A DNA stretch of 20,773 nt from DASZPL01 sp035550315 (GCA_035550315.1 DASZPL010000134.1:1-20773), one strand, 5' to 3'. Positions 1 through 7,399 are shown, numbered from the stretch's first letter. Notes: generated by a model not told the origin, from the letters alone. Numbers and translations are program-made.

Positions 1-512
1 GGCTCGACGTCGCGACCGCGCGGATTCTCGAGCTGTACGACGCCCCCCGCGCGCCGGCGGACGTGACCGCGGCGATGGCATTCCTGCTGCAGCGGATGAC
101 CGAGCTGTTTCGCACCGAGCTCCCGGTGATGCCCGGCGCGCTCGAGCTGGTCGACGCCGTCCGCGCCCACGGGCTGCTCACCGCACTGGTGTCGTCGTCG
201 TACCGCGTCCTCGTCGACGCCGCGCTCGAGACGCTGGGTGCGGAGCGGTTCGACGTCACGGTCGCGGGCGACGAGCTGGAGCACGGCAAGCCGCACCCGG
301 ACGCCTATCTGACGGCGTGCCGGCGGCTCGGCGTCGAGCCGGCCCAGACAGTTGCGCTGGAGGACGCGATGAGCGGCATCCTGTCGGCCGAGGCGGCCGG
401 TTGCCAGGTGATCGCCGTGCCCTGGCTGGCGCCGATCGACCCGGCACCGGGCCGGCTCGTGGTGTCGTCCCTGTTGGACGTCGACGCGGCGGCGCTTGCC
501 GCTAGCCGGTAG
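1..512 (+). CDS. HAD-superfamily phosphatase, 3' part (5' end outside window)
   Basis: The reading frame is open from base 3 to the TAG at 510-512, so the gene begins upstream of the window. The visible part resembles the phosphoglucomutase/phosphatase-like branch of the HAD superfamily, cytosolic enzymes acting on small phosphorylated metabolites. HAD motif II is the serine in LVSSSY. Motif III is the lysine in HGKPHPDAYL. Motif IV is the acidic VALEDAMSG. The nucleophile motif DxDGT and part of the cap lie outside the window, so catalytic competence and substrate cannot be judged. Start codons inside the visible part, such as the GTG at 63, lie within an already open frame and are unlikely to be the real start. 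Its last 11 bp overlap the convergent nuclease gene. Confidence 0.85.
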   Translation, partial: LDVATARILELYDAPRAPADVTAAMAFLLQRMTELFRTELPVMPGALELVDAVRAHGLLTALVSSSYRVLVDAALETLGAERFDVTVAGDELEHGKPHPDAYLTACRRLGVEPAQTVALEDAMSGILSAEAAGCQVIAVPWLAPIDPAPGRLVVSSLLDVDAAALAASR

Positions 513-1338
513 CCGGCAGCTCGGGCAGCGGCGGCGGGGTGCCGCCGAACGCGGGGCACAGCGCCTGATGCGCGCACCATCCGCACAACGGGCCGGGCTT
601 GGCCCGCCACTCGCCGCGCTCGCGGGCGCGACCGATCGCCGACCCGAGCGCCTCGAGCTGCCGCTCAAGCGCGATCAGGTCGGTCTCGTCGGGCGGGTAG
701 TCGAGGACGCAACCGTCGCGCAGGTAGAGCATCCGCAGCAGCCGTGGCAGCACGCCGGTCGCGCGCCACAGGACCAGCGCGTAGAACCGGAGCTGGAACA
801 ACGCCTTGCCTTCGTACAGCTCCGCCGGGGACTTGCCGGTCTTGTAGTCGACCACCCGCAGGTCGCCGGCCGCTGACCGGTCGAGCCGGTCGATGAACCC
901 CTTGAGGGCGAGCCCGGACGGCAGCGTCGTCTCGACCAGCACCTCGCGCTCGGCCGGCTCCAGCCGCTGCGGATCCTCCAGCTCGAAGTAGGTCTTGAGC
1001 AACGCCTGTGAACTGGCGAGCAGGTCGGTCAACCCGCCGTCCTCGTCGGCGACCAGCGCCGCCAACTCAGGATCCTCGGCCAGCAGCGCGGACCACTCGG
1101 GCTCGAGCATCGCCGCGGCGGCATCGACCGTGCGCTCATCGGCGGCCAGGTCGAACAACCGCTCCAGCACGGCGTGCACGACCGTGCCGCGGGCGGCGTC
1201 GAGGCTGGGCGGCTCGGGCAGCCGGTCGATGACGCGGAACCGGTAGAGCAGCGCGCAGGTCTTGAAGTCCATCGCCCGCGACGGCGAGAGCGCCCAGTCG
1301 GCCGTCGCGGCGGCGACGGGCTCGTGGACGGTGGTCAT
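502..1338 (-). CDS. RecB/Cas4-like PD-(D/E)XK nuclease with probable Fe-S cluster
   Basis: The protein has 278 residues and is a predicted DNA exonuclease of the RecB/AddB/Cas4 fold (PDDEXK_1 type). Visible nuclease residues are H55 in GTVVHAVLE, D150 in GFIDRLDR, and D164 and K166 in VDYKTGK, followed by the conserved QLRFYAL helix. One cysteine near the N-terminus (C28) and three at the C-terminus (C252, C255, C261 in CGWCAHQALC) are arranged like the 4Fe-4S cluster of AddB and Cas4. The ATG at 1338 was preferred over an upstream in-frame start at 1377 because a TACTGT -10 box lies exactly 6 nt before it and family similarity begins just after it. A related gene sits near the Pup locus in mycobacteria (the Rv2119 type). 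The promoter carries a possible DNA-damage element. The physiological substrate is unknown. Confidence 0.88.
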   Translation of the reverse strand: MTTVHEPVAAATADWALSPSRAMDFKTCALLYRFRVIDRLPEPPSLDAARGTVVHAVLERLFDLAADERTVDAAAAMLEPEWSALLAEDPELAALVADEDGGLTDLLASSQALLKTYFELEDPQRLEPAEREVLVETTLPSGLALKGFIDRLDRSAAGDLRVVDYKTGKSPAELYEGKALFQLRFYALVLWRATGVLPRLLRMLYLRDGCVLDYPPDETDLIALERQLEALGSAIGRARERGEWRAKPGPLCGWCAHQALCPAFGGTPPPLPELPATG

Positions 1339-1344
1339 GGTCGG

Positions 1345-1367
1345 ACAGTAGCGCCGGGTTCGGACAA
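1345..1367 (-). promoter_or_regulatory. Promoter of the RecB-like nuclease gene with RecA-NDp/PafBC-like element
   Basis: Read on the minus strand, TTGTCCGAA (1367-1359) is followed by 8 nt and then TACTGT (1350-1345). The -10 box ends 6 nt before the ATG at 1338, so the transcript would be leaderless. The known RecA-independent damage promoter of mycobacteria is TTGTCRGTG-N8-TAnnnT; this site matches TTGTC, the G at position 7, the N8 spacing and TAnnnT. TTGTCCG is also half of a CGGAC-N4-GTCCG palindrome (1361-1374). The -10 box is convincing; the PafBC assignment is inference. Confidence 0.6.
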
Positions 1368-1448
1368 TCGTCCGCACAACACACAGCGACGGGGGATTTC
1401 CGCCTCTGCTGTGGGCGAAGCGATCAGGAATGCTTCAGCCGTCGCGCC

Positions 1449-1454
1449 TACCAT
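1449..1454 (+). promoter_or_regulatory. -10 box of the M50 protease gene (leaderless)
   Basis: TACCAT lies exactly 6 nt upstream of the GTG at 1461, and no Shine-Dalgarno sequence precedes that GTG. This fits a leaderless mRNA starting at the G of the start codon. It is divergent from the nuclease promoter about 100 bp away. Confidence 0.55.
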
Positions 1455-1460
1455 CAAGGC

Positions 1461-2624
1461 GTGACCAACCCGCGGCCGGCGGGGGACCAGCAGCCTGAGC
1501 CGGCCCAGACGCGGCTCGGCGGGATTCCGGCCGGCCGCATCTTCGGGGTGCCGCTGGTCGTCTCGCCCGCGTGGTTCGTGCTGGTCGCGTTCGCCTTGCT
1601 GGTCCTGCCCAGCGGCATCCGGTCGAGCGTCCACGGGTTGAGCAACGCCGGCAGCTACGGCGTCGCGCTCGCGCTGGTCGTGCTGGTCTACGGCGCCGTA
1701 CTGATCCATGAAGCGAGCCACGTGCTGGTCGCGAAGGCGCTCGGCATGCGGGTCGGGCGGGTGGTGCTGCAACTGCTCGGCGCGGCGTCGGAGGTGCTCG
1801 ACGAGCCGAACACGCCGGGCAAGGAGTACCTCGTCGCGGCGGTCGGGCCGCTGACCTCGGTGTTGCTCGCCGGCATCGCCGCGGCGATCGGTGGGTTCTT
1901 CCCAGACCACTCGGTCGGCTGGCTGCTGGCCAGTTCCACGGCGTACATCAACGGCATCGTCGCGGCCTTCAACCTGCTGCCCGGGCTGCCGCTCGACGGC
2001 GGCCGGCTGCTGCGGGCCGCGCTGTGGCAGATCACCGGCGACAAGCTGCGCGGCCTGCTGATCGCCGGCTGGGTCGGCCGGACGGTCGCGGCCGGTGTCG
2101 CGATTGTCGGGCTGGTGGCGCCGACGGCGGCGTACGGCGACCGGGTGTTTGGCTCGTTCTACCTGTTCCTGGTCGCGTTCTTCATCTGGACGAACGCATC
2201 GATCTCGATCGCGCAGGCGCGGGTCGGCACCGCCATCCCGCAGCTCGACTTGAGCAACCTGGTGCGGCCGGCGCTGACCGTCGACGGCCAGCTGCCGCTC
2301 GCCGAAGCGGTCCGACGGGCCCGCGAGATCGGCGCGCGCGGGCTGGTCGTGGTCGACTCGCGCGAGCGGTGGGCCGGCATCGTGTCGGAGGCGGCCGTGC
2401 AGGCCACACCGGCCAGCCGGCAGCCGTGGATGCCGGTGAGCGAGCTGGCCCGGCCGATGGAGGACGGGCTGGTCCTCGACCCCAGGCTGAACGGCGCTGA
2501 CCTGTTGTCGGCGTTGCAGCGGACGCCCGCCACCGAGTACCTAGTCGCCGACGAGGGTGGGCTGCGGGGCGTCCTCGCCCGCGTCGACCTGATCGCCGCG
2601 CTACGCGCCGCCGGGGTTCACTGA
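1461..2624 (+). CDS. M50 family site-2 protease with C-terminal CBS region
   Basis: A 387-residue integral membrane zinc metalloprotease of the site-2 protease family (Rip3/SpoIVFB-like subgroup). The zinc motif HEASH occupies residues 83-87 in a hydrophobic segment, and the third metal ligand is probably D179 in LPGLPLDGGR. About six hydrophobic segments are visible between residues 30 and 250. Residues about 265-387 look like a degenerate CBS pair (for example GARGLVVVDSRERWAGIV and GLRGVLARVDLIAAL), often a ligand-sensing domain in this subgroup. Such proteases cut membrane-embedded regulators such as anti-sigma factors; the substrate here is unknown. The GTG start is set by the leaderless -10 box. 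The tRNA methyltransferase gene follows after 10 nt, so the two are probably cotranscribed. Confidence 0.88.
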   Translation: MTNPRPAGDQQPEPAQTRLGGIPAGRIFGVPLVVSPAWFVLVAFALLVLPSGIRSSVHGLSNAGSYGVALALVVLVYGAVLIHEASHVLVAKALGMRVGRVVLQLLGAASEVLDEPNTPGKEYLVAAVGPLTSVLLAGIAAAIGGFFPDHSVGWLLASSTAYINGIVAAFNLLPGLPLDGGRLLRAALWQITGDKLRGLLIAGWVGRTVAAGVAIVGLVAPTAAYGDRVFGSFYLFLVAFFIWTNASISIAQARVGTAIPQLDLSNLVRPALTVDGQLPLAEAVRRAREIGARGLVVVDSRERWAGIVSEAAVQATPASRQPWMPVSELARPMEDGLVLDPRLNGADLLSALQRTPATEYLVADEGGLRGVLARVDLIAALRAAGVH

Positions 2625-2634
2625 GCTTGCCGTC

Positions 2635-3486
2635 GTGACCACTCGGCGGGGGCCGCTGTCAGCTGGCGACCTGGTGCAGCTCACCGACCCGAAGGGCCGA
2701 ATGCACACCATCGAGCTGAGCGGCGGCGGCGAGTTCCACAGCCACCGCGGGATCGTGGCGCACGACGACCTGATCGGCCGGCCGGAGGGCATCGTGGTGA
2801 CCTCGACAGGAGGCACGGCGTATCTCGCGCTGCGGCCGCTGCTCGCCGACTACGCGCTGTCGATGCCGCGTGGCGCGGCGGTCGTCTATCCGAAGGACGC
2901 CGCGCAGATCATCACGATGGCCGACATCTTCCCCGGCGCGCACGTGGTCGAGGCCGGCGCGGGTTCGGGAGCGCTCACCTGCAGCCTGTTGCGTGCGGTC
3001 GGCGGCGAGGGCCGGGTGACGTCGTACGAGCGGCGGGCCGAGTTCGCCGAGGTCGCACGGGGCAACGTCGAGCGGTTCTTCGGCGGACCGCCGCCGAACT
3101 GGCAGCTGACCGTCGCCGACCTGGCGACGAGCGCCAGCACGGCCGACGTCGACCGGGTCGTGCTGGACATGCTCGCGCCGTGGGAGGTGGTCGACACGGT
3201 CGCGACGGCGCTGGTGCCGGGCGGCGTGGTCTGCGGCTACGTCGCGACCACGACGCAGTTGTCCCGGATCGTCGAGGCACTGCGCGAGCACGGCGGGTTC
3301 ACAGAGCCACAGCCCTGGGAATCGATGGTCCGTGGTTGGCATGTCGACGGGCTCGCAGTCCGGCCGGTGCACCGAATGGTCGGTCACACCGGCTTTCTCG
3401 TCACGGCACGCCGGCTGGCCCCGGGCGTGGTCGCGCCACAACGCCGTCGCCGGCCCGCGAAAGGCGCCCGACCCGCCGACACGTGA
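2635..3486 (+). CDS. trmI: tRNA (adenine(58)-N(1))-methyltransferase TrmI
   Basis: A 283-residue SAM-dependent Rossmann-fold methyltransferase that methylates N1 of A58 in the tRNA T-loop, usually as a homotetramer. The N-terminal beta domain (about residues 1-65) includes the conserved HRGIVAHDDLIG segment. The SAM-binding glycine motif is EAGAGSGALT around residues 106-115, followed by the acidic YERR strand end and the VVLDMLAPWE motif. The GTG at 2635 follows the M50 stop by 10 nt and lacks a clear ribosome binding site. A weak GAGCTT hexamer lies 6 nt upstream, so coupling to the upstream gene is as likely as an internal promoter. A TrmI gene beside the proteasomal ATPase gene is a normal actinobacterial arrangement (Rv2118c in M. 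tuberculosis). The length is typical. Confidence 0.93.
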   Translation: MTTRRGPLSAGDLVQLTDPKGRMHTIELSGGGEFHSHRGIVAHDDLIGRPEGIVVTSTGGTAYLALRPLLADYALSMPRGAAVVYPKDAAQIITMADIFPGAHVVEAGAGSGALTCSLLRAVGGEGRVTSYERRAEFAEVARGNVERFFGGPPPNWQLTVADLATSASTADVDRVVLDMLAPWEVVDTVATALVPGGVVCGYVATTTQLSRIVEALREHGGFTEPQPWESMVRGWHVDGLAVRPVHRMVGHTGFLVTARRLAPGVVAPQRRRRPAKGARPADT

Positions 3487-3522
3487 GACGTCGATATTGC
3501 GGGCGGGCTCAAGGTGGACAGA

Positions 3523-3530
3523 TATAGGGT
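3523..3530 (+). promoter_or_regulatory. Probable -10 region of arc
   Basis: TATAGGGT, in the 80-bp gap after trmI, contains two overlapping -10-like hexamers (TATAGG and TAGGGT). It is followed by a short leader with the strong ribosome binding site AAGGAGG (3554-3560), 6 nt before the GTG at 3567. Unlike most genes here, arc therefore appears to have a leader and a Shine-Dalgarno sequence. Confidence 0.5.
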
Positions 3531-3566
3531 CGAAACCAGCGCTACAGGCGGCCAAGGAGGTGTGCC

Positions 3567-5330
3567 GTGCCGGCACGTGATGACGCCGAGGCCCGTGCTG
3601 CGCGGTTTGAGAAAGAAGCGCACGACCTCGCGACGCAGCTGAAGTTCCTGGAAGACGAGGTCGGCACCCTGCGCCGCCGGCTGAGCGAGTCGCCGCGGCA
3701 GGTACGCAACCTCGAGGAGCGGCTCGCTGAAGCGACCGCCAACCTCGGCGGCGTGTCGGCCCAGAACGAACGGCTGGCGGCGACGTTGCGCGAGGCGCGC
3801 GACCAGATCGTCGCCCTGAAGGAAGAAGTCGACCGGCTCGCACAGCCGCCCTCGGGTTACGGCTACTTCCTGCAGTCGTACGACGACGGCACCGTCGACG
3901 TGTTCACCGGCGGCCGCAAGCTGCGGGTCGCGGTGTCGCCATCGCTGGCCGGGGACCAGCTGCGCCGCGGTCAGGAGGTCATGCTCAACGAGGCACTCAA
4001 CGTCGTCGAGGCGCTGAACTTCGAGCGCCAAGGCGAAGTCGTGATGCTGAAGGAGCTGCTCGAGGGCGGCGACCGGGCACTCGTGCTCGGCCACACCGAC
4101 GAAGAGCGGGTCGTGATGCTCGCCGACACGCTCGTCGACCAGCCGCTGCGGGCCGGCGACTCACTGCTGCTCGAAACGCGCTCCGGCTACGTCTACGAGC
4201 GGATCCCGAAGTCCGAGGTCGAAGAGCTCGTCCTCGAAGAGGTGCCGGACATCGACTACGCCGACATCGGCGGGTTGCACGAGCAGATCGAGGCGATCCG
4301 TGACGCCGTCGAGCTGCCGTTCCTGCACAAGGACCTGTTCATCGAGCACCAGCTGCGGCCGCCGAAGGGCATCCTGCTCTACGGCCCGCCCGGGTGCGGC
4401 AAGACGCTGATCGCCAAGGCGGTCGCCAACTCGCTCGCCAAGCAGGTGCAGGCCGCCGGCAAGGGCGAGGGCCGGTCGTACTTCCTCAACATCAAGGGCC
4501 CCGAGCTGCTCAACAAGTACGTCGGGGAAACCGAGCGGCACATCCGGCTGGTTTTCCAGCGGGCGCGCGAGAAGGCGTCGGAGGGGACGCCGGTCATCGT
4601 CTTCTTCGACGAGATGGACTCCGTCTTCCGCACCCGCGGGTCGGGGGTCTCGTCCGACGTTGAGAACACGATCGTGCCGCAGCTGCTGAGCGAGATCGAC
4701 GGTGTCGAGGGGCTCGAGAACGTCATCGTGATCGGTGCTTCCAACCGCGAGGACATGATCGACCCGGCCATCCTGCGACCCGGCCGGCTCGACGTGAAGA
4801 TCAAGATCGAGCGGCCCGACGCCGAGGCGGCGCGCGACATCTTCTCGAAGTACCTCAAGCCCGACCTGCCGCTGCACGCCGACGACCTCGCCGAGCACGG
4901 CGGCTCGCGCGAGGCGACGATCGAGGCAATGATCCAGCGCACCGTCGAGCGGATGTACACCGAGGACGAGGACAACCGGTTCCTCGAAGTGACCTACGCC
5001 AACGGCGACAAAGAGGTGCTCTACTTCAAGGACTTCAACTCCGGCGCCATGATCGAGAACATCGTCGACCGGGCGAAGAAGATGGCGATCAAGAGCTTCC
5101 TGGAGTCCGGCAACAAGGGCTTGCGGGTCGCGCACCTGCTCAGCGCGTGCATCGACGAGTTCAAGGAGAACGAGGACCTGCCGAACACCACCAACCCGGA
5201 CGACTGGGCGCGAATCTCCGGCAAGAAGGGCGAGCGCATCGTCTACATCCGCACCCTGGTCACCGGCAAGAAGGGCGACGAGTTCGGCCGCAGCATCGAC
5301 ACGGTCGCGAACACCGGTCAATACCTGTAA
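3567..5330 (+). CDS. arc: Proteasome-associated AAA+ ATPase ARC/Mpa
   Basis: The 587-residue hexameric ATPase that recognises Pup on tagged proteins, unfolds them and feeds them into the 20S proteasome. Residues about 8-95 form a charged coiled coil, the Pup-binding region in known homologues. Two OB-fold domains follow (about 97-245). The AAA domain has Walker A GPPGCGKT at 273-280, Walker B VIVFFDEMDS around 343-352 and the GASNREDMIDPAILRPGR segment. The C-terminus ends in GQYL, the conserved tail whose penultimate Tyr docks into the PrcA ring. The GTG start is set by AAGGAGG 6 nt upstream. No truncation or missing motif is visible. A long hairpin element separates it from dop. Confidence 0.97.
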   Translation: MPARDDAEARAARFEKEAHDLATQLKFLEDEVGTLRRRLSESPRQVRNLEERLAEATANLGGVSAQNERLAATLREARDQIVALKEEVDRLAQPPSGYGYFLQSYDDGTVDVFTGGRKLRVAVSPSLAGDQLRRGQEVMLNEALNVVEALNFERQGEVVMLKELLEGGDRALVLGHTDEERVVMLADTLVDQPLRAGDSLLLETRSGYVYERIPKSEVEELVLEEVPDIDYADIGGLHEQIEAIRDAVELPFLHKDLFIEHQLRPPKGILLYGPPGCGKTLIAKAVANSLAKQVQAAGKGEGRSYFLNIKGPELLNKYVGETERHIRLVFQRAREKASEGTPVIVFFDEMDSVFRTRGSGVSSDVENTIVPQLLSEIDGVEGLENVIVIGASNREDMIDPAILRPGRLDVKIKIERPDAEAARDIFSKYLKPDLPLHADDLAEHGGSREATIEAMIQRTVERMYTEDEDNRFLEVTYANGDKEVLYFKDFNSGAMIENIVDRAKKMAIKSFLESGNKGLRVAHLLSACIDEFKENEDLPNTTNPDDWARISGKKGERIVYIRTLVTGKKGDEFGRSIDTVANTGQYL

Positions 5331-5332
5331 CC

Positions 5333-5417
5333 GCCTTTCGTCGCTGGCAAGGCCGCAGGGAGCGCCGCGTGCTTGGACGCACGCAAGCGACCGAGAACGC
5401 AGCCAGCGACGAAAGGC
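5333..5417. repeat. Large stem-loop between arc and dop (16-bp perfect stem)
   Basis: The 16-nt arm 5333-5348 (GCCTTTCGTCGCTGGC) is perfectly complementary to 5402-5417. The 53-nt loop contains two mutually exclusive small hairpins: GCGTGC/GCACGC (5367-5372 with 5379-5384) and GCTTG/CAAGC (5371-5375 with 5384-5388). The element begins 3 nt after the arc stop and ends 5 nt before the dop -10 box. No T-run follows on the plus strand. It could be a terminator, a structured RNA or a dispersed palindromic repeat; the sequence alone does not decide. Confidence 0.7.
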
Positions 5418-5422
5418 ACGTC

Positions 5423-5428
5423 TAGGCT
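5423..5428 (+). promoter_or_regulatory. -10 box of dop (leaderless)
   Basis: TAGGCT lies exactly 6 nt before the ATG at 5435, with no Shine-Dalgarno sequence. This fixes the start at 5435 rather than the in-frame ATG at 5453, and shows that dop probably has its own promoter downstream of the hairpin element. Confidence 0.6.
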
Positions 5429-5434
5429 GGTCGC

Positions 5435-6973
5435 ATGACCGTGCATCGGGTCATGGGAACTGAGACCGAGTTCGGGATCTCGGTCCCCGGGCAGACGCCG
5501 GTCAACCACATGCTGGCGTCGAGCCAGATCGTCAATGCCTACCTCAACGCGACCGCGGGTGGGGGCAGGGCGCCGGCGCCGCGGTGGGACTTCGAGGAGG
5601 AGTCGCCGCTGCGCGACGCGCGCGGCTTCGATGCCGGCCCGGCGACAGCCCCGGAATCCGCCGACGTACTGCCCGACGACGAGGTCGGCCTTGCGAACGT
5701 GATCCTGACCAATGGTGCGCGGCTCTACGTCGACCACGCCCACCCGGAGTACTCCAGCCCCGAGGTGACGAACCCGCGCGACGCGGTGGTCTGGGACAAG
5801 GCGGGGGAGCGGGTGATGCTCGCCGCCGCCGAGTTCGCGGCGCGCACGCCTGGTGGCAGCCACATCCAGCTGTACAAGAACAACACCGACAACAAGGGCG
5901 CGTCGTACGGCGCCCACGAGAACTACCTGATGCGCCGGCAGACGCCGTTCGCGGAGATCGTGCGTCACCTGACGCCATTCTTCGTGACCCGCCAGGTCGT
6001 CTGCGGTGCCGGTCGGGTCGGGATCGGGCAGGACGGTCGCCAGGCGGGATTTCAGATCTCGCAACGCGCGGACTTCTTCGAGGTCGAGGTCGGCCTCGAG
6101 ACCACGCTGAAACGGCCGATCATCAACACCCGCGACGAACCACACGCCGACGCCGAGCAGTACCGCCGGCTGCACGTGATCATCGGCGACGCCAACATGA
6201 GCGAGATCTCGACGTACCTGAAGGTCGGCACGACGGCGCTGGTGCTGTCGATGATCGAGCAGCGTTGGTTCAGTGACACCGGCCTCGACCTGTCGGTCGA
6301 GACCCCGGTCGCCGCACTGCGGGCGATTTCACACGACGCGTCGCTGCGGCAAACGGTGACGACGGCGCAGGACCAGCGCCGGCTCACCGCCCTGCAGCTG
6401 CAGTCGGAGTTCCTGGAGCAGGCGCGAAAGTTCGTCGAGGACCGCTACGGCACCGACGCAGACGACGCGACCCTGGACGTGCTCGACCGGTGGGAGCGGG
6501 TGCTCGTCCGGCTCGCCGATGACCCGATGACGCTGGCCGGCGAGCTCGACTGGGTGACCAAGCTGCAACTGCTCGAGGGCTATCGCGACCGCGAGGGCCT
6601 CGAGTGGGACGCGCACAAGTTGCAGCTAGTGGACCTGCAGTATTCCGACGTCCGGCCGGACAAGGGGCTGTACAACCGGCTGGTGTCGCGTGGCCGGATG
6701 CAGCGGTTGCTTAGTGACGACGAGATCGCCCGCGCGGTGACAGAGCCACCGGAGGACACCCGCGCCTACTTCCGCGGCCGGTGCCTCTCGAAGTACGCCG
6801 ACGCGGTAGCCGCGGCGTCCTGGGACTCGGTGATCTTCGACGTCGGCCGTGAGTCGCTGCAGCGAGTGCCGATGGTCGAGCCGCTGCGCGGCACGAAGCG
6901 GCACGTCGAAGACCTGCTGGCGCGCTGTGACACCGCCGCGCAGCTGGTCGACGAGATCGCAGGGACGCGTTAG
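5435..6973 (+). CDS. dop: Pup deamidase/depupylase Dop
   Basis: The 512-residue enzyme that converts the C-terminal Gln of Pup to Glu so that PafA can use it, and that also cleaves Pup from substrates. It has the glutamine-synthetase-like fold shared with PafA. The nucleotide-binding start GTETEFGIS is at residues 8-16. The catalytic aspartate is probably D100 in LYVDHAHPEYSSPE. It carries the Dop-specific insertion (the Dop loop, about residues 40-85, with the RWDFEEESPLRDARGFD stretch) that PafA lacks, which separates the paralogues. KNNTDNKGASYGAHENYL and the TRDEPHAD segment complete the active site. Its stop codon overlaps the stop of the convergent ABM gene by 4 bp. In mycobacteria dop directly adjoins pup; here a minus-strand gene lies between. 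Confidence 0.97.
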   Translation: MTVHRVMGTETEFGISVPGQTPVNHMLASSQIVNAYLNATAGGGRAPAPRWDFEEESPLRDARGFDAGPATAPESADVLPDDEVGLANVILTNGARLYVDHAHPEYSSPEVTNPRDAVVWDKAGERVMLAAAEFAARTPGGSHIQLYKNNTDNKGASYGAHENYLMRRQTPFAEIVRHLTPFFVTRQVVCGAGRVGIGQDGRQAGFQISQRADFFEVEVGLETTLKRPIINTRDEPHADAEQYRRLHVIIGDANMSEISTYLKVGTTALVLSMIEQRWFSDTGLDLSVETPVAALRAISHDASLRQTVTTAQDQRRLTALQLQSEFLEQARKFVEDRYGTDADDATLDVLDRWERVLVRLADDPMTLAGELDWVTKLQLLEGYRDREGLEWDAHKLQLVDLQYSDVRPDKGLYNRLVSRGRMQRLLSDDEIARAVTEPPEDTRAYFRGRCLSKYADAVAAASWDSVIFDVGRESLQRVPMVEPLRGTKRHVEDLLARCDTAAQLVDEIAGTR

Positions 6974-7305
6974 TCGCGCCCGGCCGGATGCCGGTAGTCG
7001 CGGCTGACCGTCGCGATCCGCACGGTGTAGTCGGCGTACCAGTCGGTGATGCCCTTGCGTTGCGCGGCCTGGTGCTCGGCGACCTGCTTCCACGCGCGCG
7101 CGTCGGCCTCGGTGCGCCAGTAGGACACAGTGATCCCGACTTGATCGCGGGCGGTCTCGATGCCGAGGTAGCCGGGCTGCTCGGCTGCTAGCCGCTCCAT
7201 CTCGTCGGCGGTCGCGGTGTAGCCGTCGTCGCCGGGGTTGCGCAGCGAGGTGAAGATGACGGCGACGTACGGCGGTTCTGGGGTCCGCGCCGGCTCGTTC
7301 GTCAT
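6970..7305 (-). CDS. ABM-domain (antibiotic biosynthesis monooxygenase-like) small protein
   Basis: A 111-residue protein with a ferredoxin-like ABM fold: YVAVIFTSLRN (first strand), a helix with ADEMERLAAEQPGYLGIETARD, then ITVSYWRTEADARAWKQVAEHQAAQRKG and a final WYADYTVRI strand. The conserved motif SYWRTEADARAWK is typical of this family, which includes small monooxygenases, haem-degrading enzymes and many uncharacterised dimeric proteins. No specific substrate can be assigned. The ATG at 7305 is fixed by TAATCT 6 nt upstream. The gene is convergent with dop and divergent from pup, so it separates two genes that are adjacent in other actinobacteria. No functional tie to pupylation is apparent. 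Confidence 0.85.
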   Translation of the reverse strand: MTNEPARTPEPPYVAVIFTSLRNPGDDGYTATADEMERLAAEQPGYLGIETARDQVGITVSYWRTEADARAWKQVAEHQAAQRKGITDWYADYTVRIATVSRDYRHPAGRD

Positions 7306-7311
7306 GGCCGA

Positions 7312-7317
7312 AGATTA
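7312..7317 (-). promoter_or_regulatory. -10 box of the ABM gene (leaderless)
   Basis: On the minus strand TAATCT lies exactly 6 nt before the ATG at 7305. A TTGCCG hexamer about 19 nt further upstream could serve as -35. A CGTTCC-N9-GGAACG inverted repeat (7318-7338) lies between the two. Confidence 0.6.
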
Positions 7318-7346
7318 CGTTCCCGTACCCCTGGAACGGCAACGAT

Positions 7347-7369
7347 TTGTCCGTCCCGCCGGGTAGCGT
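7347..7369 (+). promoter_or_regulatory. Promoter of pup with RecA-NDp/PafBC-like element
   Basis: TTGTCCGTC (7347-7355) is followed by 8 nt and TAGCGT (7364-7369). Against TTGTCRGTG-N8-TAnnnT, the known PafBC-dependent damage promoter of mycobacteria, it matches 7 of 9 positions of the upstream element, the exact spacing and the -10 pattern. No usable -35 at normal distance is evident. Transcription would start around 7376, giving a leader of about 24 nt that contains GGAGGTG (7389-7395). The same TTGTCCG and spacing occur before the RecB-like nuclease gene. Confidence 0.6.
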
Positions 7370-7399
7370 CAGCACTAACGACACGCACGGAGGTGCCGC

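Noticed and set aside
4161..5321. 386-codon open frame opposite arc
   Set aside because: Antisense to the AAA domain; its composition mirrors the complementary codons and no family is recognisable.
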